Positions 16,003 through 25,279 of a stretch of DNA of 64,000 nt are shown piece after piece. This stretch comes from Aquimarina amphilecti (GTDB lineage: Bacteria > Bacteroidota > Bacteroidia > Flavobacteriales > Flavobacteriaceae). The stretch is from assembly GCF_900109375.1 (NCBI RefSeq), contig NZ_FOAB01000006.1:310001-374000 (forward strand). The letters run 5' to 3'. Each line of letters begins with the position of its first letter. The first letter of the stretch is position 1. The notes beneath the pieces were generated by a model, which searched no databases, was not told the DNA's origin, and was given only the letters and a program-made list of their open reading frames with translations. The translations under genes were made by a program, and so were the position numbers.

Positions 16003-16761
16003 ATGGGGAGAATTACAGATACAGTTAAGACCTTATTGATTATTAACGTAATCTTTTTTATTGGTGCATTGACTCTGGGAGATACAGCTTTTAGGTTATT
16101 TGCATTGTGGTTTCCACAAAATGATAATTTCCAGATATGGCAGATTATTACGCATATGTTTATGCATAGTCAGTCAACATTTACACATATACTATTTAAT
16201 ATGTTTATGTTATATATGTTTGGAAGTCATTTAGAAAATTCGGTTGGACAGAAGAAATTTTTGTTTTTATATTTTTCTTCTGGGCTAGGCGCAGCAGGTT
16301 TGCAAATTTTGTTTACTTATTTCCAGTTTTTACCTGGATATCAAGCATATCAGGAGGCAGGCTTTACTGTTTTAGAGATAAAAGAATTTTTGAATAATAC
16401 ATTAGCAACAGGAAAGTATACAGTATATCCTAATATTCCTCAAGAAGTGACGGAACAAATGATTGGGTCATATCTCACTCCCATGGTGGGAGCTTCTGGA
16501 GCTATTTCTGGAGTTATAGTTGCTTTTGCAGTATTATATCCTAATTTACCTTTATATCTTATGTTTATTCCAGTGCCAATAAAGGCTAAGTATATGGTTG
16601 CAGGATATTTTGCTTTAGATTTGTTTGGAGGAATTACTGGTCAAAGTATATATGGAGCGACCAATGTTGCTCATTGGGCACATATTGGAGGAGCGGTTAT
16701 CGGGTTTATTACGATGTGGTACTGGAAAAAGAATTCGTTTAATCAAAATCGTTGGAATTAA
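16003..16761 (+). CDS. Rhomboid-family intramembrane serine protease (first of two)
   Basis: This 252-residue polytopic protein has about six membrane helices. The rhomboid catalytic pair is present: Ser in GASGAISG (~165) and His in AHWAHIGGAVIGF (~225). The HxxxN-type segment reads MHSQSTFTHILFNMFMLYMFG. A ~40-residue loop between helices 3 and 4 (YQAYQEAGFTVLEI to VTEQMIGSY) is longer than in GlpG. It starts 6 bp after mutL and overlaps the second rhomboid gene by one base (TAATG). Substrates are unknown. Confidence 0.93.
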   Translation: MGRITDTVKTLLIINVIFFIGALTLGDTAFRLFALWFPQNDNFQIWQIITHMFMHSQSTFTHILFNMFMLYMFGSHLENSVGQKKFLFLYFSSGLGAAGLQILFTYFQFLPGYQAYQEAGFTVLEIKEFLNNTLATGKYTVYPNIPQEVTEQMIGSYLTPMVGASGAISGVIVAFAVLYPNLPLYLMFIPVPIKAKYMVAGYFALDLFGGITGQSIYGATNVAHWAHIGGAVIGFITMWYWKKNSFNQNRWN

Positions 16762-17657
16762 TGTCACAGATAGACGATTTAAAATTGAAGTTTAAGACCT
16801 TTTCGATAATCGAAAAACTTATTGTAATTAATGTAGTTGTATTCGTATCTTTTTATCTTATAAATACATTCGCGTACCTATTCAATTCGTCCAGTGGATT
16901 TTTAATGGATTGGTTTACTTTCCCAAAAGAGCTTGAGGATTTTTTTACGAAACCTTGGTCAATCGTTACATATGCTTTTCTTCATAGCGGATTTTTCCAT
17001 ATAGCGTCTAATATGATTATTTTATATTTTTCAGGAAAATATTTTGTTGCTTATCTAACAGGAAAACGAGTGCTAACTGTTTATTTTTTGGGGGCAATCA
17101 TGGGAGCAATACTTTATATGTTATCGTATAATTTGTTTCCTGCGTTTTCAGAAGTTGGTAATTCTGTACTGCTTGGAGCTTCGGCTTCTGTAATGGCTAT
17201 ACTTATTGCTACTGCCGCTTATATACCTCATATGTCTGTTCGGTTAATGTTTATTGGGAGTGTAAAGTTCTGGTGGATAGCTGCTTTTTTTGTAATACTT
17301 GATATTATTCAAATACCTTCAGGTAATGCAGGTGGGCACATAGCACATTTAGGTGGAGCTTTGTTTGGTTATTTGTATGCAATACAGCTTAGAAAAGGGA
17401 ATGATATAGGAAGTGGTTTTGAAAAACTTATGGATGCTACGGTAAGTATGTTTAAACCTAGAAAGAAGAGCCCTTTAAAGACCGTTCATAAAGCTAAGAA
17501 ATCAAAAAATGCGGCTAAAAAAAGTACAAGTTCATCTAAAGTTAAAAACCCTAACCAAGCAGAAATAGATGCAATATTGGATAAAATTAGCAAAAGCGGT
17601 TATGATAGCTTAACAAAACAGGAGAAAGACTTTCTGTTTAAGGCAGGCAAAGATTAG
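16761..17657 (+). CDS. Rhomboid-family intramembrane serine protease with C-terminal extension (second of two)
   Basis: The start is the ATG at 16761, which shares a base with the previous stop (TAATG); an upstream in-frame TTG is less likely. The product (~298 residues) has a rhomboid core with catalytic Ser in LLGASASVMAIL and His in GGHIAHLGGALFGYL. After the last helix comes a Lys-rich linker (SPLKTVHKAKKSKNAAKK) and a ~35-residue C-terminal domain (NQAEIDAILDKISKSGYDSL...) of the kind annotated DUF6576. It is probably cotranscribed and translationally coupled with the first rhomboid. Confidence 0.92.
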   Translation: MSQIDDLKLKFKTFSIIEKLIVINVVVFVSFYLINTFAYLFNSSSGFLMDWFTFPKELEDFFTKPWSIVTYAFLHSGFFHIASNMIILYFSGKYFVAYLTGKRVLTVYFLGAIMGAILYMLSYNLFPAFSEVGNSVLLGASASVMAILIATAAYIPHMSVRLMFIGSVKFWWIAAFFVILDIIQIPSGNAGGHIAHLGGALFGYLYAIQLRKGNDIGSGFEKLMDATVSMFKPRKKSPLKTVHKAKKSKNAAKKSTSSSKVKNPNQAEIDAILDKISKSGYDSLTKQEKDFLFKAGKD

Positions 17658-17659
17658 TT

Positions 17660-18676
17660 ATGAGAAAGCTAGTAAATAAGATCGTATTCTTTATCAATTC
17701 GTTGGTAGCTTTTGCTTTATTGATGTCTTATTTATTGCCTTATGTCTCTCCTCAAACATTTCCTTTATTATCGGTATTAAGTCTTGCTGTTCCTATATTG
17801 ATAGTTATTAATGCATTGTTTTTGTTCTATTGGGCTGTACTGTTAAAGCGAAAAATGTTGTTGTCATTAATTGTGTTAATCCTAGGAATATCGCACGTAA
17901 CTTCTTTGTATAAATTAAGAGGGAAATCATCAGAAAACACCAATGATACACTTTCATTGTTGAGTTATAATGTGCACGCGTTTAATCGATTTAAGTGGAT
18001 TGATGCTGATGGGATACCAAAAGATATTTCAAAGTTAGTTAAAACTGAAAATCCCGATATTTTCTGTGCACAAGAGTTTTATAATAATCCTGACATAGAT
18101 TTTAAACAATATAAATACAAGTATGATTATTTTCATCATCGCAGTAAAGAATTAGCATTGGTTATATTTTCTAAGTACCCATTTATAAACAAGGGTTCAT
18201 TAAGTTTCGAAAAAACAGCTAATAATGTGATTTTTGCTGATATTGTTATAAAGTCTGATACGATAAGAATTTATAATGTTCACTTACAGTCGCATGGTAT
18301 TAGCACTAAAACGGATGATCTCGCAAAAGCTGATTCTCAAAAATTACTAAAACGTATTCAGACTTCGTTTAAAAAACAACAAACTCAGACAGAACAACTT
18401 ATTGAACATATGAAGTCATCACCATACAGAAATGTTGTAATGGGCGATTTTAATAATACAGCATACTCTTATATATATGATAAAATAAAATCAGAAGATT
18501 TACAAGACACCTTTAAAGAAGCAGGTAAAGGTTTTGGTAAAACTTTTAATTTTGAATTATTTCCTGCTAGAATTGATTTTATATTAGTTCCTGATGATAC
18601 AGAGGTAGTAAGTTTTAAAAGCTATGATGTAGAGCTTTCCGATCATTACCCGATATCTTCCATTATCAAACTTTGA
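17660..18676 (+). CDS. Membrane-anchored endonuclease/exonuclease/phosphatase-family protein
   Basis: This 338-residue protein has three N-terminal membrane helices (~8-95) and an EEP (DNase I-like) domain at ~105-338. Catalytic signatures are present in order: LLSYNVHAFNRF, IFCAQEFY, YNVHLQSHG, VMGDFNNTAYS, RIDFILV and LSDHYPIS. Family members cleave phosphodiesters in nucleic acids, sphingomyelin or inositol phosphates; the substrate here cannot be told. Its position 3 bp after the rhomboid gene makes it the end of the mutL–rhomboid operon. It ends 1 bp from a convergent gene. Confidence 0.92.
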   Translation: MRKLVNKIVFFINSLVAFALLMSYLLPYVSPQTFPLLSVLSLAVPILIVINALFLFYWAVLLKRKMLLSLIVLILGISHVTSLYKLRGKSSENTNDTLSLLSYNVHAFNRFKWIDADGIPKDISKLVKTENPDIFCAQEFYNNPDIDFKQYKYKYDYFHHRSKELALVIFSKYPFINKGSLSFEKTANNVIFADIVIKSDTIRIYNVHLQSHGISTKTDDLAKADSQKLLKRIQTSFKKQQTQTEQLIEHMKSSPYRNVVMGDFNNTAYSYIYDKIKSEDLQDTFKEAGKGFGKTFNFELFPARIDFILVPDDTEVVSFKSYDVELSDHYPISSIIKL

Positions 18677-18677
18677 T

Positions 18678-19448
18678 CTATTGATTCTCTAATCGAATAG
18701 CGTTATTACCCATCTTTTTTTCCCAGTCATCAGCAAAAAAAGCATGTCCGTTTTTTGTCATTGATTTCATTATTATTTTAACAGCTTCTTGTATTTGTGG
18801 AGGAAAATTATAAAACTTCTTATTTATTTTGGTAATTCTTCCATCAGGAATCTCACTATTTTGGTGTTTAATCGTTACTCTACTTTTTTTGTTATAGGCT
18901 ATGATTCTTACTCTGCCATCTTCGTATTTACTGGGAGTAATGGTACCATAAACAATTATAGGATCTATTACACCATCTCCATCAAAATCTTCTAACTTCG
19001 AATATTGATTCCAGAAACCAATAGATGTTTCCCAATCTTGATCTATTTCACCTTTGATAGTTGATCTTTTCTTAAACTGATTTTTTTCTACTCGTAAGTT
19101 TACTCCATATATATTATCGTATAAAGTATCCTTTTTTTCGGTTATCGCTTTTTTATGATCTGTTAGTAGTAGATAATATTCACCGGATTCATCTTTATAA
19201 TTATATGCCTGATATAAAGGGTAGGAAATACCTAATTGGATTTGCCTTCTGTTCGAGAAAACCGCATTCATTTCTTTTTTAGAAATTTTCCTGACTAATG
19301 CAGTGTCTATAGGTATTGATGCATGTTTTTGTATAGGTAATGCACTAATATTTTCCGATTTAGTTTTGGAATCCTCTTTTGATTCTTTGTTTTGTTTTCC
19401 ACAGGAAAAAAGAGTTAAGATAGCGATAGAAAGTAGAAATTTATTCAT
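18678..19448 (-). CDS. Lipoprotein of unknown function (M949_RS01915-like)
   Basis: This 256-residue lipoprotein has a signal ending TLFSC (Cys16) and a charged linker (GKQNKESKEDSKTKSEN). The body has a repeated-strand pattern with YYLLLTDHKK, NIYGVNLRVEKN, WDWE-like WETSIGFW and a DFDGDGVIDPIIVYG element of the FG-GAP/calcium-loop type. Proteins with this pattern in Bacteroidota carry the name M949_RS01915 family; no function is known. It is convergent with the nuclease-family gene and the two coding regions are separated by one base, so any terminators must lie within coding sequence. Confidence 0.7.
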   Translation of the reverse strand: MNKFLLSIAILTLFSCGKQNKESKEDSKTKSENISALPIQKHASIPIDTALVRKISKKEMNAVFSNRRQIQLGISYPLYQAYNYKDESGEYYLLLTDHKKAITEKKDTLYDNIYGVNLRVEKNQFKKRSTIKGEIDQDWETSIGFWNQYSKLEDFDGDGVIDPIIVYGTITPSKYEDGRVRIIAYNKKSRVTIKHQNSEIPDGRITKINKKFYNFPPQIQEAVKIIMKSMTKNGHAFFADDWEKKMGNNAIRLENQ

Positions 19449-19525
19449 AGAATGAGAGGATTTATAAATGATTTTTTGGAACTAGTTATGTACTAAATTT
19501 AAAAAATATTTTCTAAATGGAATAT

Positions 19526-19834
19526 CTATATCATTAAGCAATCAATATAATCAGTAATAATATGCCAAAGTAGTGCCAATCCGATAACTCTTGTGTTTTT
19601 AGGAATTAACATAATCAGGTACATAATAATTGCAGGTACACTATGTAAAAAATGAAATCCAATACTACAACGATTTGGGTCAAAAATTGGATTTGCTAAT
19701 AGGTGATCTAAATCAATAAACATTGCCCCAAGAAACACTAGATATACTTTTTTCCACTGTTTGGGAAATAATATAAAAGCAATACCTAAAGGTATAATAA
19801 AATGAAGTCCATAATGTATTACTGTGCGTAACAT
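19526..19834 (-). CDS. DUF6122-type small integral membrane protein
   Basis: This 102-residue protein has about four membrane helices and conserved His/Asp positions: LRTVIHYGLHFIIPLGIAF, FLGAMFIDLDHLLANPIF, GFHFLHSVPA and LLWHIITDYIDCL. The D-x-D-H and H-x-x-x-D patterns recall metal-dependent membrane hydrolases such as the YdjM/LexA-regulated family, but no function is established. Its ATG overlaps the stop of the WbqC gene by one base (TAATG), so the two are coupled. Confidence 0.8.
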   Translation of the reverse strand: MLRTVIHYGLHFIIPLGIAFILFPKQWKKVYLVFLGAMFIDLDHLLANPIFDPNRCSIGFHFLHSVPAIIMYLIMLIPKNTRVIGLALLWHIITDYIDCLMI

Positions 19835-20463
19835 TAGAAAACCGATTGATTTTCTAGATAAGTAAGAGCATTTGTACCTTCGTTAAAGAGCAAGTCTAAA
19901 ATAGAAAGATTAGGGATAAATCCGTGCTTGTCCGAAAAGACTTGAATATAAGGAGATAGTTCATACACTTTTTCTTTTTTGGCATTGACTAGCATTCTTA
20001 AGTCAGTTGAGTTTTCTGGATCTTTTTGATAATTTGCAGTTTTAGTGTTTGAAACATCTAACTGTAAACATTCGCAAATAATTTCTGTACATTCATAATT
20101 AAAATCTAACAAGAAGTCTTTTCTTTTTTCGAAAAGGTGGGCTATCTCATCTTCATAATATTCAAAAAAAGGAGAGGTGCGATATGCAGACTCAATCGAT
20201 TTCCAGTGAAGTGGCTGCCATTTAAATTCGTTTTCGATTCTAACGTCTCTATATAATATCTTAGTGTTGTCTTTAGTTCCAGAATGTTTGATTGGTATGG
20301 TTAATAGAAGCTTTCCATTTGCTCCATAAATGTAGGTTCTGTTGCGATACGTTTGTTTTTGGTAATTATCCTCATTTTCAAAAATAATTGAATCAGATTG
20401 AGCTATTACTGCATACTGAGAAATAGATCCAAAATACATAGGATGGAGTAAGGGATTTTTCAA
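19834..20463 (-). CDS. WbqC family protein
   Basis: This 209-residue protein belongs to the WbqC family (PF08889), often found in polysaccharide clusters but also, as here, next to lepB in Flavobacteriia. Motifs: LLHPMYFGSISQYAVIAQ at the N-terminus, YQKQTYRNRTYIYGANGKLLLTIP, and WQPLHWKSIESAYRTSPFFEYYEDEI. The start is a TTG; the first ATG would remove the conserved HP segment. The biochemical role is not established. It lies 47 bp downstream of lepB. Confidence 0.88.
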   Translation of the reverse strand: MKNPLLHPMYFGSISQYAVIAQSDSIIFENEDNYQKQTYRNRTYIYGANGKLLLTIPIKHSGTKDNTKILYRDVRIENEFKWQPLHWKSIESAYRTSPFFEYYEDEIAHLFEKRKDFLLDFNYECTEIICECLQLDVSNTKTANYQKDPENSTDLRMLVNAKKEKVYELSPYIQVFSDKHGFIPNLSILDLLFNEGTNALTYLENQSVF

Positions 20464-20510
20464 TCTTTAAATATGTTACTTGTTTTTGAAAACCTATAAA
20501 TAAGTAAATA

Positions 20511-22079
20511 TTAAGCAGTCTTCTTTTTCTTGCGGTATTTACTAAAAATTATCCATCCTGCTAAAGCAATTAAGAAATAATAGAAATACGATACTGGTTT
20601 ACCATTACCACCAACAGTAGTAAATAGGCGCTCCCATCGTATTTTATTAAATAAACCTTTAGCATTGGTGTCCCAACTCATCCATATAAAAACAGGTTTA
20701 CCTACGATATGATTTGCAGGAACATATCCCCAAGCACGACTATCCTCACTATTATGACGATTATCACCCATCATCCAGTAATAATCTTGTTTAAATGTAT
20801 AGCTGTCGATTGGATTTCCGTTTAATAAAACCTGTAGGCCATTAACAGATAATTTATTATCTATTCCCATTTCTGAACCTTCATAGACTTCTATAATTCT
20901 TCTGTATAGAGAAAAGCTTTGTAGATCCATTTTTACTGTCTTACCAGCTTCAGGAATATAAATTGCACCAAAATTATCAATATTCCAATTAACTTTTCCA
21001 TTGTTAGGAAAAATACTAGAACCTTTAGCTCCTTTTGGAGTAATACTTCTTTGAATACTTGCTACATTAGGATGATTTTTGAATTTAGTAGCAGCTTCAT
21101 TTGTTAAACCTCCTGATTGAAAGAATTCATTATTATAACCAAATTCATTAGGTTTGATTTTATAGCGATTATAAAGATTTTGCATATTAAAACCTTTTCC
21201 TTTTGTAGTTCCCGTATAAGAAAATTGTAATTGTGCTCTGTCTGGCAATTCGGTCTGTTTTCCATTGATATGCACATATCCATCTACTACTGATAACGAA
21301 TCACCAGGAATACCTACGCAGCGTTTTACATAGTTCGATTTTTTATCAATAGGCTTATAGACATGAATTCCGGAAGGATCCCTAAAAAACCGCACAGTAT
21401 CCACAGGCCAGCTAAATACAACAATATCATTACGTTTAATTTTTTGAAAACCAGGTAATCTAAAATATGGGTATTGTATATCACTATTGTACGATTTTGT
21501 TTTTACTAACGGAATCGTATCGTGTACCATAGGGAAAGAAACTGATGTCATTGGTGTTCTAGCTCCATAATGAAATTTGCTTACGAATAAGAAGTCTCCA
21601 ACTAATAACGTTCTTTCCAAAGATCCAGTAGGTATCGTGTATGGTTGCATAAAGTATGTGTGCACTAATGTGGCTGCAACTACCGCAAAAAGAATAGAGC
21701 TAATCCATTCTCCAGTGCCTGTTTTTGGTTTAAGATCTCTATTTTTAATATGTTTTACATCTAACATATAGTTTACATAGTAGATGTAGAAACCTAATGT
21801 TACGATTACTAATATGGTATCAGTTGTTGTATTTTTTCCAAAACTTCTAATGGTTTCTACCCATATTACAGGAAGCATGATTACGTTGATTACGGGAATA
21901 AATAATAATATTACCCACCACCAAGGACGATTGATTATTTTCATTAAAACAACAGCATTGTATACCGGTATTCCTGCCTCCCAGGCTTTTCTTCCTGCTT
22001 TAACGTATAATTTCCAAGTCCCCAAGAAATGTATTACTTGTACTGCCAGGAAAAATATAAACCATTCTGATAGTGTCAT
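20511..22079 (-). CDS. lepB: Signal peptidase I
   Basis: LepB removes Sec/Tat signal peptides at the periplasmic face of the inner membrane. The 522-residue protein has three or four N-terminal helices (a DUF5684-like region), a further helix before the catalytic Ser in MQPYTIPTGSLERTLLVGD (~152), and the catalytic Lys in YVKRCVGIPGDSL (~251). A ~150-residue insertion separates it from MMGDNRHNSEDSRAWGYVP (box E), and one more helix follows. The long form and the GSLxxTL variant of the usual SMxPTL are normal for Bacteroidota. It starts the lepB–wbqC–DUF6122 group; dapB lies 64 bp upstream. Confidence 0.95.
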   Translation of the reverse strand: MTLSEWFIFFLAVQVIHFLGTWKLYVKAGRKAWEAGIPVYNAVVLMKIINRPWWWVILLFIPVINVIMLPVIWVETIRSFGKNTTTDTILVIVTLGFYIYYVNYMLDVKHIKNRDLKPKTGTGEWISSILFAVVAATLVHTYFMQPYTIPTGSLERTLLVGDFLFVSKFHYGARTPMTSVSFPMVHDTIPLVKTKSYNSDIQYPYFRLPGFQKIKRNDIVVFSWPVDTVRFFRDPSGIHVYKPIDKKSNYVKRCVGIPGDSLSVVDGYVHINGKQTELPDRAQLQFSYTGTTKGKGFNMQNLYNRYKIKPNEFGYNNEFFQSGGLTNEAATKFKNHPNVASIQRSITPKGAKGSSIFPNNGKVNWNIDNFGAIYIPEAGKTVKMDLQSFSLYRRIIEVYEGSEMGIDNKLSVNGLQVLLNGNPIDSYTFKQDYYWMMGDNRHNSEDSRAWGYVPANHIVGKPVFIWMSWDTNAKGLFNKIRWERLFTTVGGNGKPVSYFYYFLIALAGWIIFSKYRKKKKTA

Positions 22080-22143
22080 CTTATATATGTTTTTAGTATA
22101 AGTGTAAGTAACATCAAAAGTGTTACACTTTTTATTTTTTTAG

Positions 22144-22842
22144 TTATAAACCTAAAACGTCTTTCATTCCATAAACCCCTCTTTTGCCAGATAGCCATTC
22201 TGCAGCTACAACAGCGCCTAGCGCAAAACCTTGTCTGTTATGAGCAGTATGTTTGATTTCGATATCATCTACAGCAGAGGTGTAGGTAACTGTATGTGTT
22301 CCTGGAATATTTTCAATTCTTTTAGCTATAATAGGAATTGTATCTTCATTTCCTTGGTCTAAAAGCCACCCATCTTTATTGCTGTTTTCTATAATACCTT
22401 CAGCTAAGGTAATAGCTGTTCCACTCGGAGCATCTAATTTTTGAGTATGATGAATTTCTTCCATATTGATATCATATCCTTCAATAGGGTTCATCATTTT
22501 TGCTAATTTTTTATTTAGTTCAAAGAAAAGGTTAACACCTAGACTATAGTTAGAAGCATAAATAAAACCACCTTTTTTTTCCTTACATAAAGATATGATA
22601 TGATCATAATGATCTAACCAACCCGTAGTACCAGATATAATCGGTACTCCAGCATTGAAGCAGTTCGTGATATTGTTTACTGCTGCAGAAGGGATGCTGA
22701 AATCAATAGCTACATCAGCTACAGATACATCATAATCTTTATCATCCTTATCAACAATAAGTACAATAGAATGACCTCTCTCTGTTGCAATTTTTTCTAT
22801 GGTTTTACCCATTCTTCCATATCCTAAAAGAGCAATATTCAT
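22144..22842 (-). CDS. dapB: 4-hydroxy-tetrahydrodipicolinate reductase
   Basis: DapB reduces the DapA product with NAD(P)H on the way to diaminopimelate and lysine. At 232 residues it is the short Bacteroidota form. The Rossmann motif GYGRMGKTI is at 7-15, followed by AIDFSIPSA and SGTTGW (~70-75). The catalytic signature EIHHTQKLDAPSGTA with its HH pair and K is at ~130-145. It lies in the parA–parB–DUF5683–dapB–lepB run common to this family of bacteria. Confidence 0.97.
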   Translation of the reverse strand: MNIALLGYGRMGKTIEKIATERGHSIVLIVDKDDKDYDVSVADVAIDFSIPSAAVNNITNCFNAGVPIISGTTGWLDHYDHIISLCKEKKGGFIYASNYSLGVNLFFELNKKLAKMMNPIEGYDINMEEIHHTQKLDAPSGTAITLAEGIIENSNKDGWLLDQGNEDTIPIIAKRIENIPGTHTVTYTSAVDDIEIKHTAHNRQGFALGAVVAAEWLSGKRGVYGMKDVLGL

Positions 22843-22870
22843 ATTTTTTGGTGGTTGTTGGTTATAAAAT

Positions 22871-23476
22871 CTAAAAACTATAATTTAATGACATAACATA
22901 ACTAGGTCTGGCATCAAATTCGTTGAATTTTATTTTGGGTTTAAAAGAAAGGTCTTTTGAGACATTAAATTGTTGTAAATGAGCAGTAACATTAGCATCT
23001 ATAATGTTAAGAACATACAAGCCAGCAGTAATCAATAAAGATAACTCTTGATCTCTTCTAAAACGTCTTTGTAAATCAATTAATTGTTCATCGCTAAAAT
23101 CAGGGAAATCTAAGTCACTTGGGTCTATACCTGCTAATCTACCTTTGTAAGCATCCCGAAGTTCATTATACGTATTGTTATTTTCTAAATAAAAGTATAC
23201 TCCTGCACCTAACGCTCCATAAACAATTGGTATTTTCCAGTATTTCCCAGTATATGCTTGACCTAATCCTGGTAATATGGCAGAATAGAATGCAGCACGA
23301 GCTGGTGCTAAAGGTTCATAAGGTCTGATTTTTTTCTTTTTTTTCTTTTTCTTCTTCTTAACGGCAACTTCTTCTGTAACTACTTTTAGTTCTTCATTTT
23401 CGTTTTCTTCTTGAGAAAAGGCCGTATGAACAAAAAAGCATAGAAATAAAATAATATAAAATGACTTAGTTTTCAC
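22871..23476 (-). CDS. DUF5683 domain protein, exported
   Basis: I place the start at the GTG at 23476, which gives a clean signal peptide (KTKSFYIILFLCFFVHTAFSQ-type); a TTG two codons upstream is the alternative. The mature protein has an acidic stretch, a run of ten lysines, then a conserved domain (~50-200) with PARAAFYSAILPGLGQAYTG, WKIPIVYGALGAGVYFYLEN and ITAGLYVLNIIDANVTAHL, which looks membrane-embedded. Function is unknown. It overlaps the 3' end of parB by 11 bp. Confidence 0.8.
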   Translation of the reverse strand: MKTKSFYIILFLCFFVHTAFSQEENENEELKVVTEEVAVKKKKKKKKKKIRPYEPLAPARAAFYSAILPGLGQAYTGKYWKIPIVYGALGAGVYFYLENNNTYNELRDAYKGRLAGIDPSDLDFPDFSDEQLIDLQRRFRRDQELSLLITAGLYVLNIIDANVTAHLQQFNVSKDLSFKPKIKFNEFDARPSYVMSLNYSF

Positions 23477-24371
23477 TATCAATAAGTTTCTTTAGGCGTT
23501 TAAAATCTTCTTCAGAAGAAAATGGGATTATTAATTTCCCTCGTCCATTACTGGAAACTTTTACATCAATCTTAGCTCCGAAATATTCCGAGAAATCTTT
23601 AATTCCTTTTAGAATATATTGAGGAGCTTTAGTTTCCGTTTTTTCAGTATCGGTTTTTTCCTCTTTATTATTTAAAGACCTAACTAATTTTTCAGTGTTA
23701 CGAACAGATAAAGAATCTCCTATAATTTTTTCATAAATATCAAGTTGCTGTTGCTGATCATCGATATTAATTAATGCTCTTCCGTGACCCATAGAGATAA
23801 AGCCATCTCTAATACCAGTTTGTACAATAGGATCTAATTTTAATAATCTTAAATAATTAGCGATGGTAGATCTTTTCTTACCTACACGATCACTTAATTG
23901 TTCTTGAGTTAATTTAATTTCATCAATCAATCTTTGATAAGATAAAGAAATCTCTATAGGATCTAAATCTTGGCGTTGGATGTTTTCTACCAAAGCCATA
24001 GTTAGTGATTCTTGGTCATCAGCGATACGGATGTACGCAGGGATAGTTTTTAAACCAACTAATTTAGAAGCACGAAAACGTCTTTCTCCACTTACTAACT
24101 GATACTTATCAAAATCTAACTTACGTACAGTTATAGGTTGAATAACACCTATTTCCTTGATAGAAGTAGCAAGCTCTTGAAGTGTTTCATCATTAAAACT
24201 GGTACGTGGCTGAAAAGGATTTACTTCAATACTATTTAAATCTAATTCTATAATATTACCAACTACCTTATCAGCATTTTTATCTTCAGCTGATTTTATG
24301 TCATTTTCTGGGTCTTTCAGCAAAGCTGATAGTCCTCTACCCAAAGCTTGTTTTTTTGTTGCCTTCGCCAT
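23466..24371 (-). CDS. parB: Chromosome partitioning protein ParB
   Basis: ParB is the CTP-dependent DNA clamp that loads at parS. The 301-residue protein has the N-terminal KKQALGRGLSALL motif that stimulates ParA, the ParB/Srx catalytic core (FQPRTSFND, ITVRKL, LVSGERRFRASKL, ALVENIQRQDLDPIE), a helix-turn-helix (LTQEQLSDRVGKKRSTIANYLRLL) and a C-terminal dimer domain. It follows parA by 6 bp. No consensus parS (TGTTNCACGTGNAACA-like) was noticed in the window. Confidence 0.96.
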   Translation of the reverse strand: MAKATKKQALGRGLSALLKDPENDIKSAEDKNADKVVGNIIELDLNSIEVNPFQPRTSFNDETLQELATSIKEIGVIQPITVRKLDFDKYQLVSGERRFRASKLVGLKTIPAYIRIADDQESLTMALVENIQRQDLDPIEISLSYQRLIDEIKLTQEQLSDRVGKKRSTIANYLRLLKLDPIVQTGIRDGFISMGHGRALINIDDQQQQLDIYEKIIGDSLSVRNTEKLVRSLNNKEEKTDTEKTETKAPQYILKGIKDFSEYFGAKIDVKVSSNGRGKLIIPFSSEEDFKRLKKLIDSEN

Positions 24372-24377
24372 GAATCC

Positions 24378-25142
24378 TTAACTATTTTTCTTTATAATCT
24401 CGTGTGCCAAACTTAAGTAATTGCTAGCACCTTTACTAGCAGCATCATAATTAATTATACTCTCACCGTAACTAGGAGCTTCACTTAAACGTATATTTCT
24501 CTGAATGATTGTTTTAAAAACCATTTCATTAAAATGTTTTTGCACTTCTTCAACGACCTGATTAGATAATCGTAATCTAGAATCATACATTGTAAGTAAT
24601 AATCCTTCTATATCTAATTGTTGGTTGTGAATTTTTTGAACACTTTTTATCGTATTAAGTAATTTTCCTAATCCTTCTAAAGCAAAATACTCGCATTGAA
24701 TAGGAATAATTACCGAATCGGAAGCGGTTAATGCATTAAGTGTTAATAGGCCTAATGATGGTGCGCAGTCGATCAAAATATAATCATATGCAGACTTAAG
24801 ATGTTCAATAGCCTTCTTTAGCATATATTCTCGTTCGTCTTTATCGACGAGTTCAATCTCTATAGCTACCAGATCGATATGCGCTGGTATGATATCTACA
24901 TTAGGAGAAGTAGTCTCTAATATTGACTCTTCAGGTTTGATAGTATGTTCAAGTATCTGGTACGTTCCTTTTTCAATGTTTTCTACATCTAATCCTAATC
25001 CAGAAGTCGCGTTGGCTTGTGGATCAGCATCTATTAATAATACTTTCTTCTCTAATACTCCTAGAGAAGCAGCTAAATTTACAGAGGTGGTTGTTTTACC
25101 AACACCACCCTTTTGATTGGCAATCGCTATTATTTTACCCAT
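24378..25142 (-). CDS. parA: Chromosome partitioning ATPase ParA
   Basis: ParA is the Walker-type ATPase that moves ParB–parS complexes over the nucleoid. I start it at the ATG at 25142 (MGKIIAIANQKGGVGKTT); an upstream extension of 12 residues has no family support. The deviant Walker A KGGVGKTT is at 10-17, Walker A' LLIDADPQANATSG at ~39, and Walker B YILIDCAPSLG at ~118. At ~254 residues it is a chromosomal Soj-type ParA without an N-terminal DNA-binding domain. It heads the parA–parB–DUF5683 operon. Confidence 0.96.
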   Translation of the reverse strand: MGKIIAIANQKGGVGKTTTSVNLAASLGVLEKKVLLIDADPQANATSGLGLDVENIEKGTYQILEHTIKPEESILETTSPNVDIIPAHIDLVAIEIELVDKDEREYMLKKAIEHLKSAYDYILIDCAPSLGLLTLNALTASDSVIIPIQCEYFALEGLGKLLNTIKSVQKIHNQQLDIEGLLLTMYDSRLRLSNQVVEEVQKHFNEMVFKTIIQRNIRLSEAPSYGESIINYDAASKGASNYLSLAHEIIKKNS

Positions 25143-25227
25143 AGGGGGAGATTTGGATTTTAAGCGATAAAAATACAATTAATTATACATTATAAAAATG
25201 AAAAGTATTAACAGTGCTTAATAAAAA

Positions 25228-25253
25228 AGAGACCATCAGTGTTGACGGTCTCT
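25228..25253 (-). terminator. Rho-independent terminator downstream of the 25280 gene
   Basis: AGAGACC (25228-25234) pairs with GGTCTCT (25247-25253), with extra pairing inside. On the minus strand a T6 run follows. It ends the transcript of the barrel-protein gene before parA. Confidence 0.88.
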
Positions 25254-25279
25254 GAGAAGATATTATTACTATATAAAAG

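Noticed and set aside
22100..22130. Terminator or riboswitch between dapB and lepB
   Set aside because: An inverted repeat (AAGTGTAA/TTACACTT) is present, but its T tract is on the strand without an upstream gene and alternative pairings compete, so no function is supported.
23320..23350. Frameshift at the A/T-rich lysine run in the DUF5683 gene
   Set aside because: The frame is intact on both sides and matches the family; the run encodes ten lysines in a linker.
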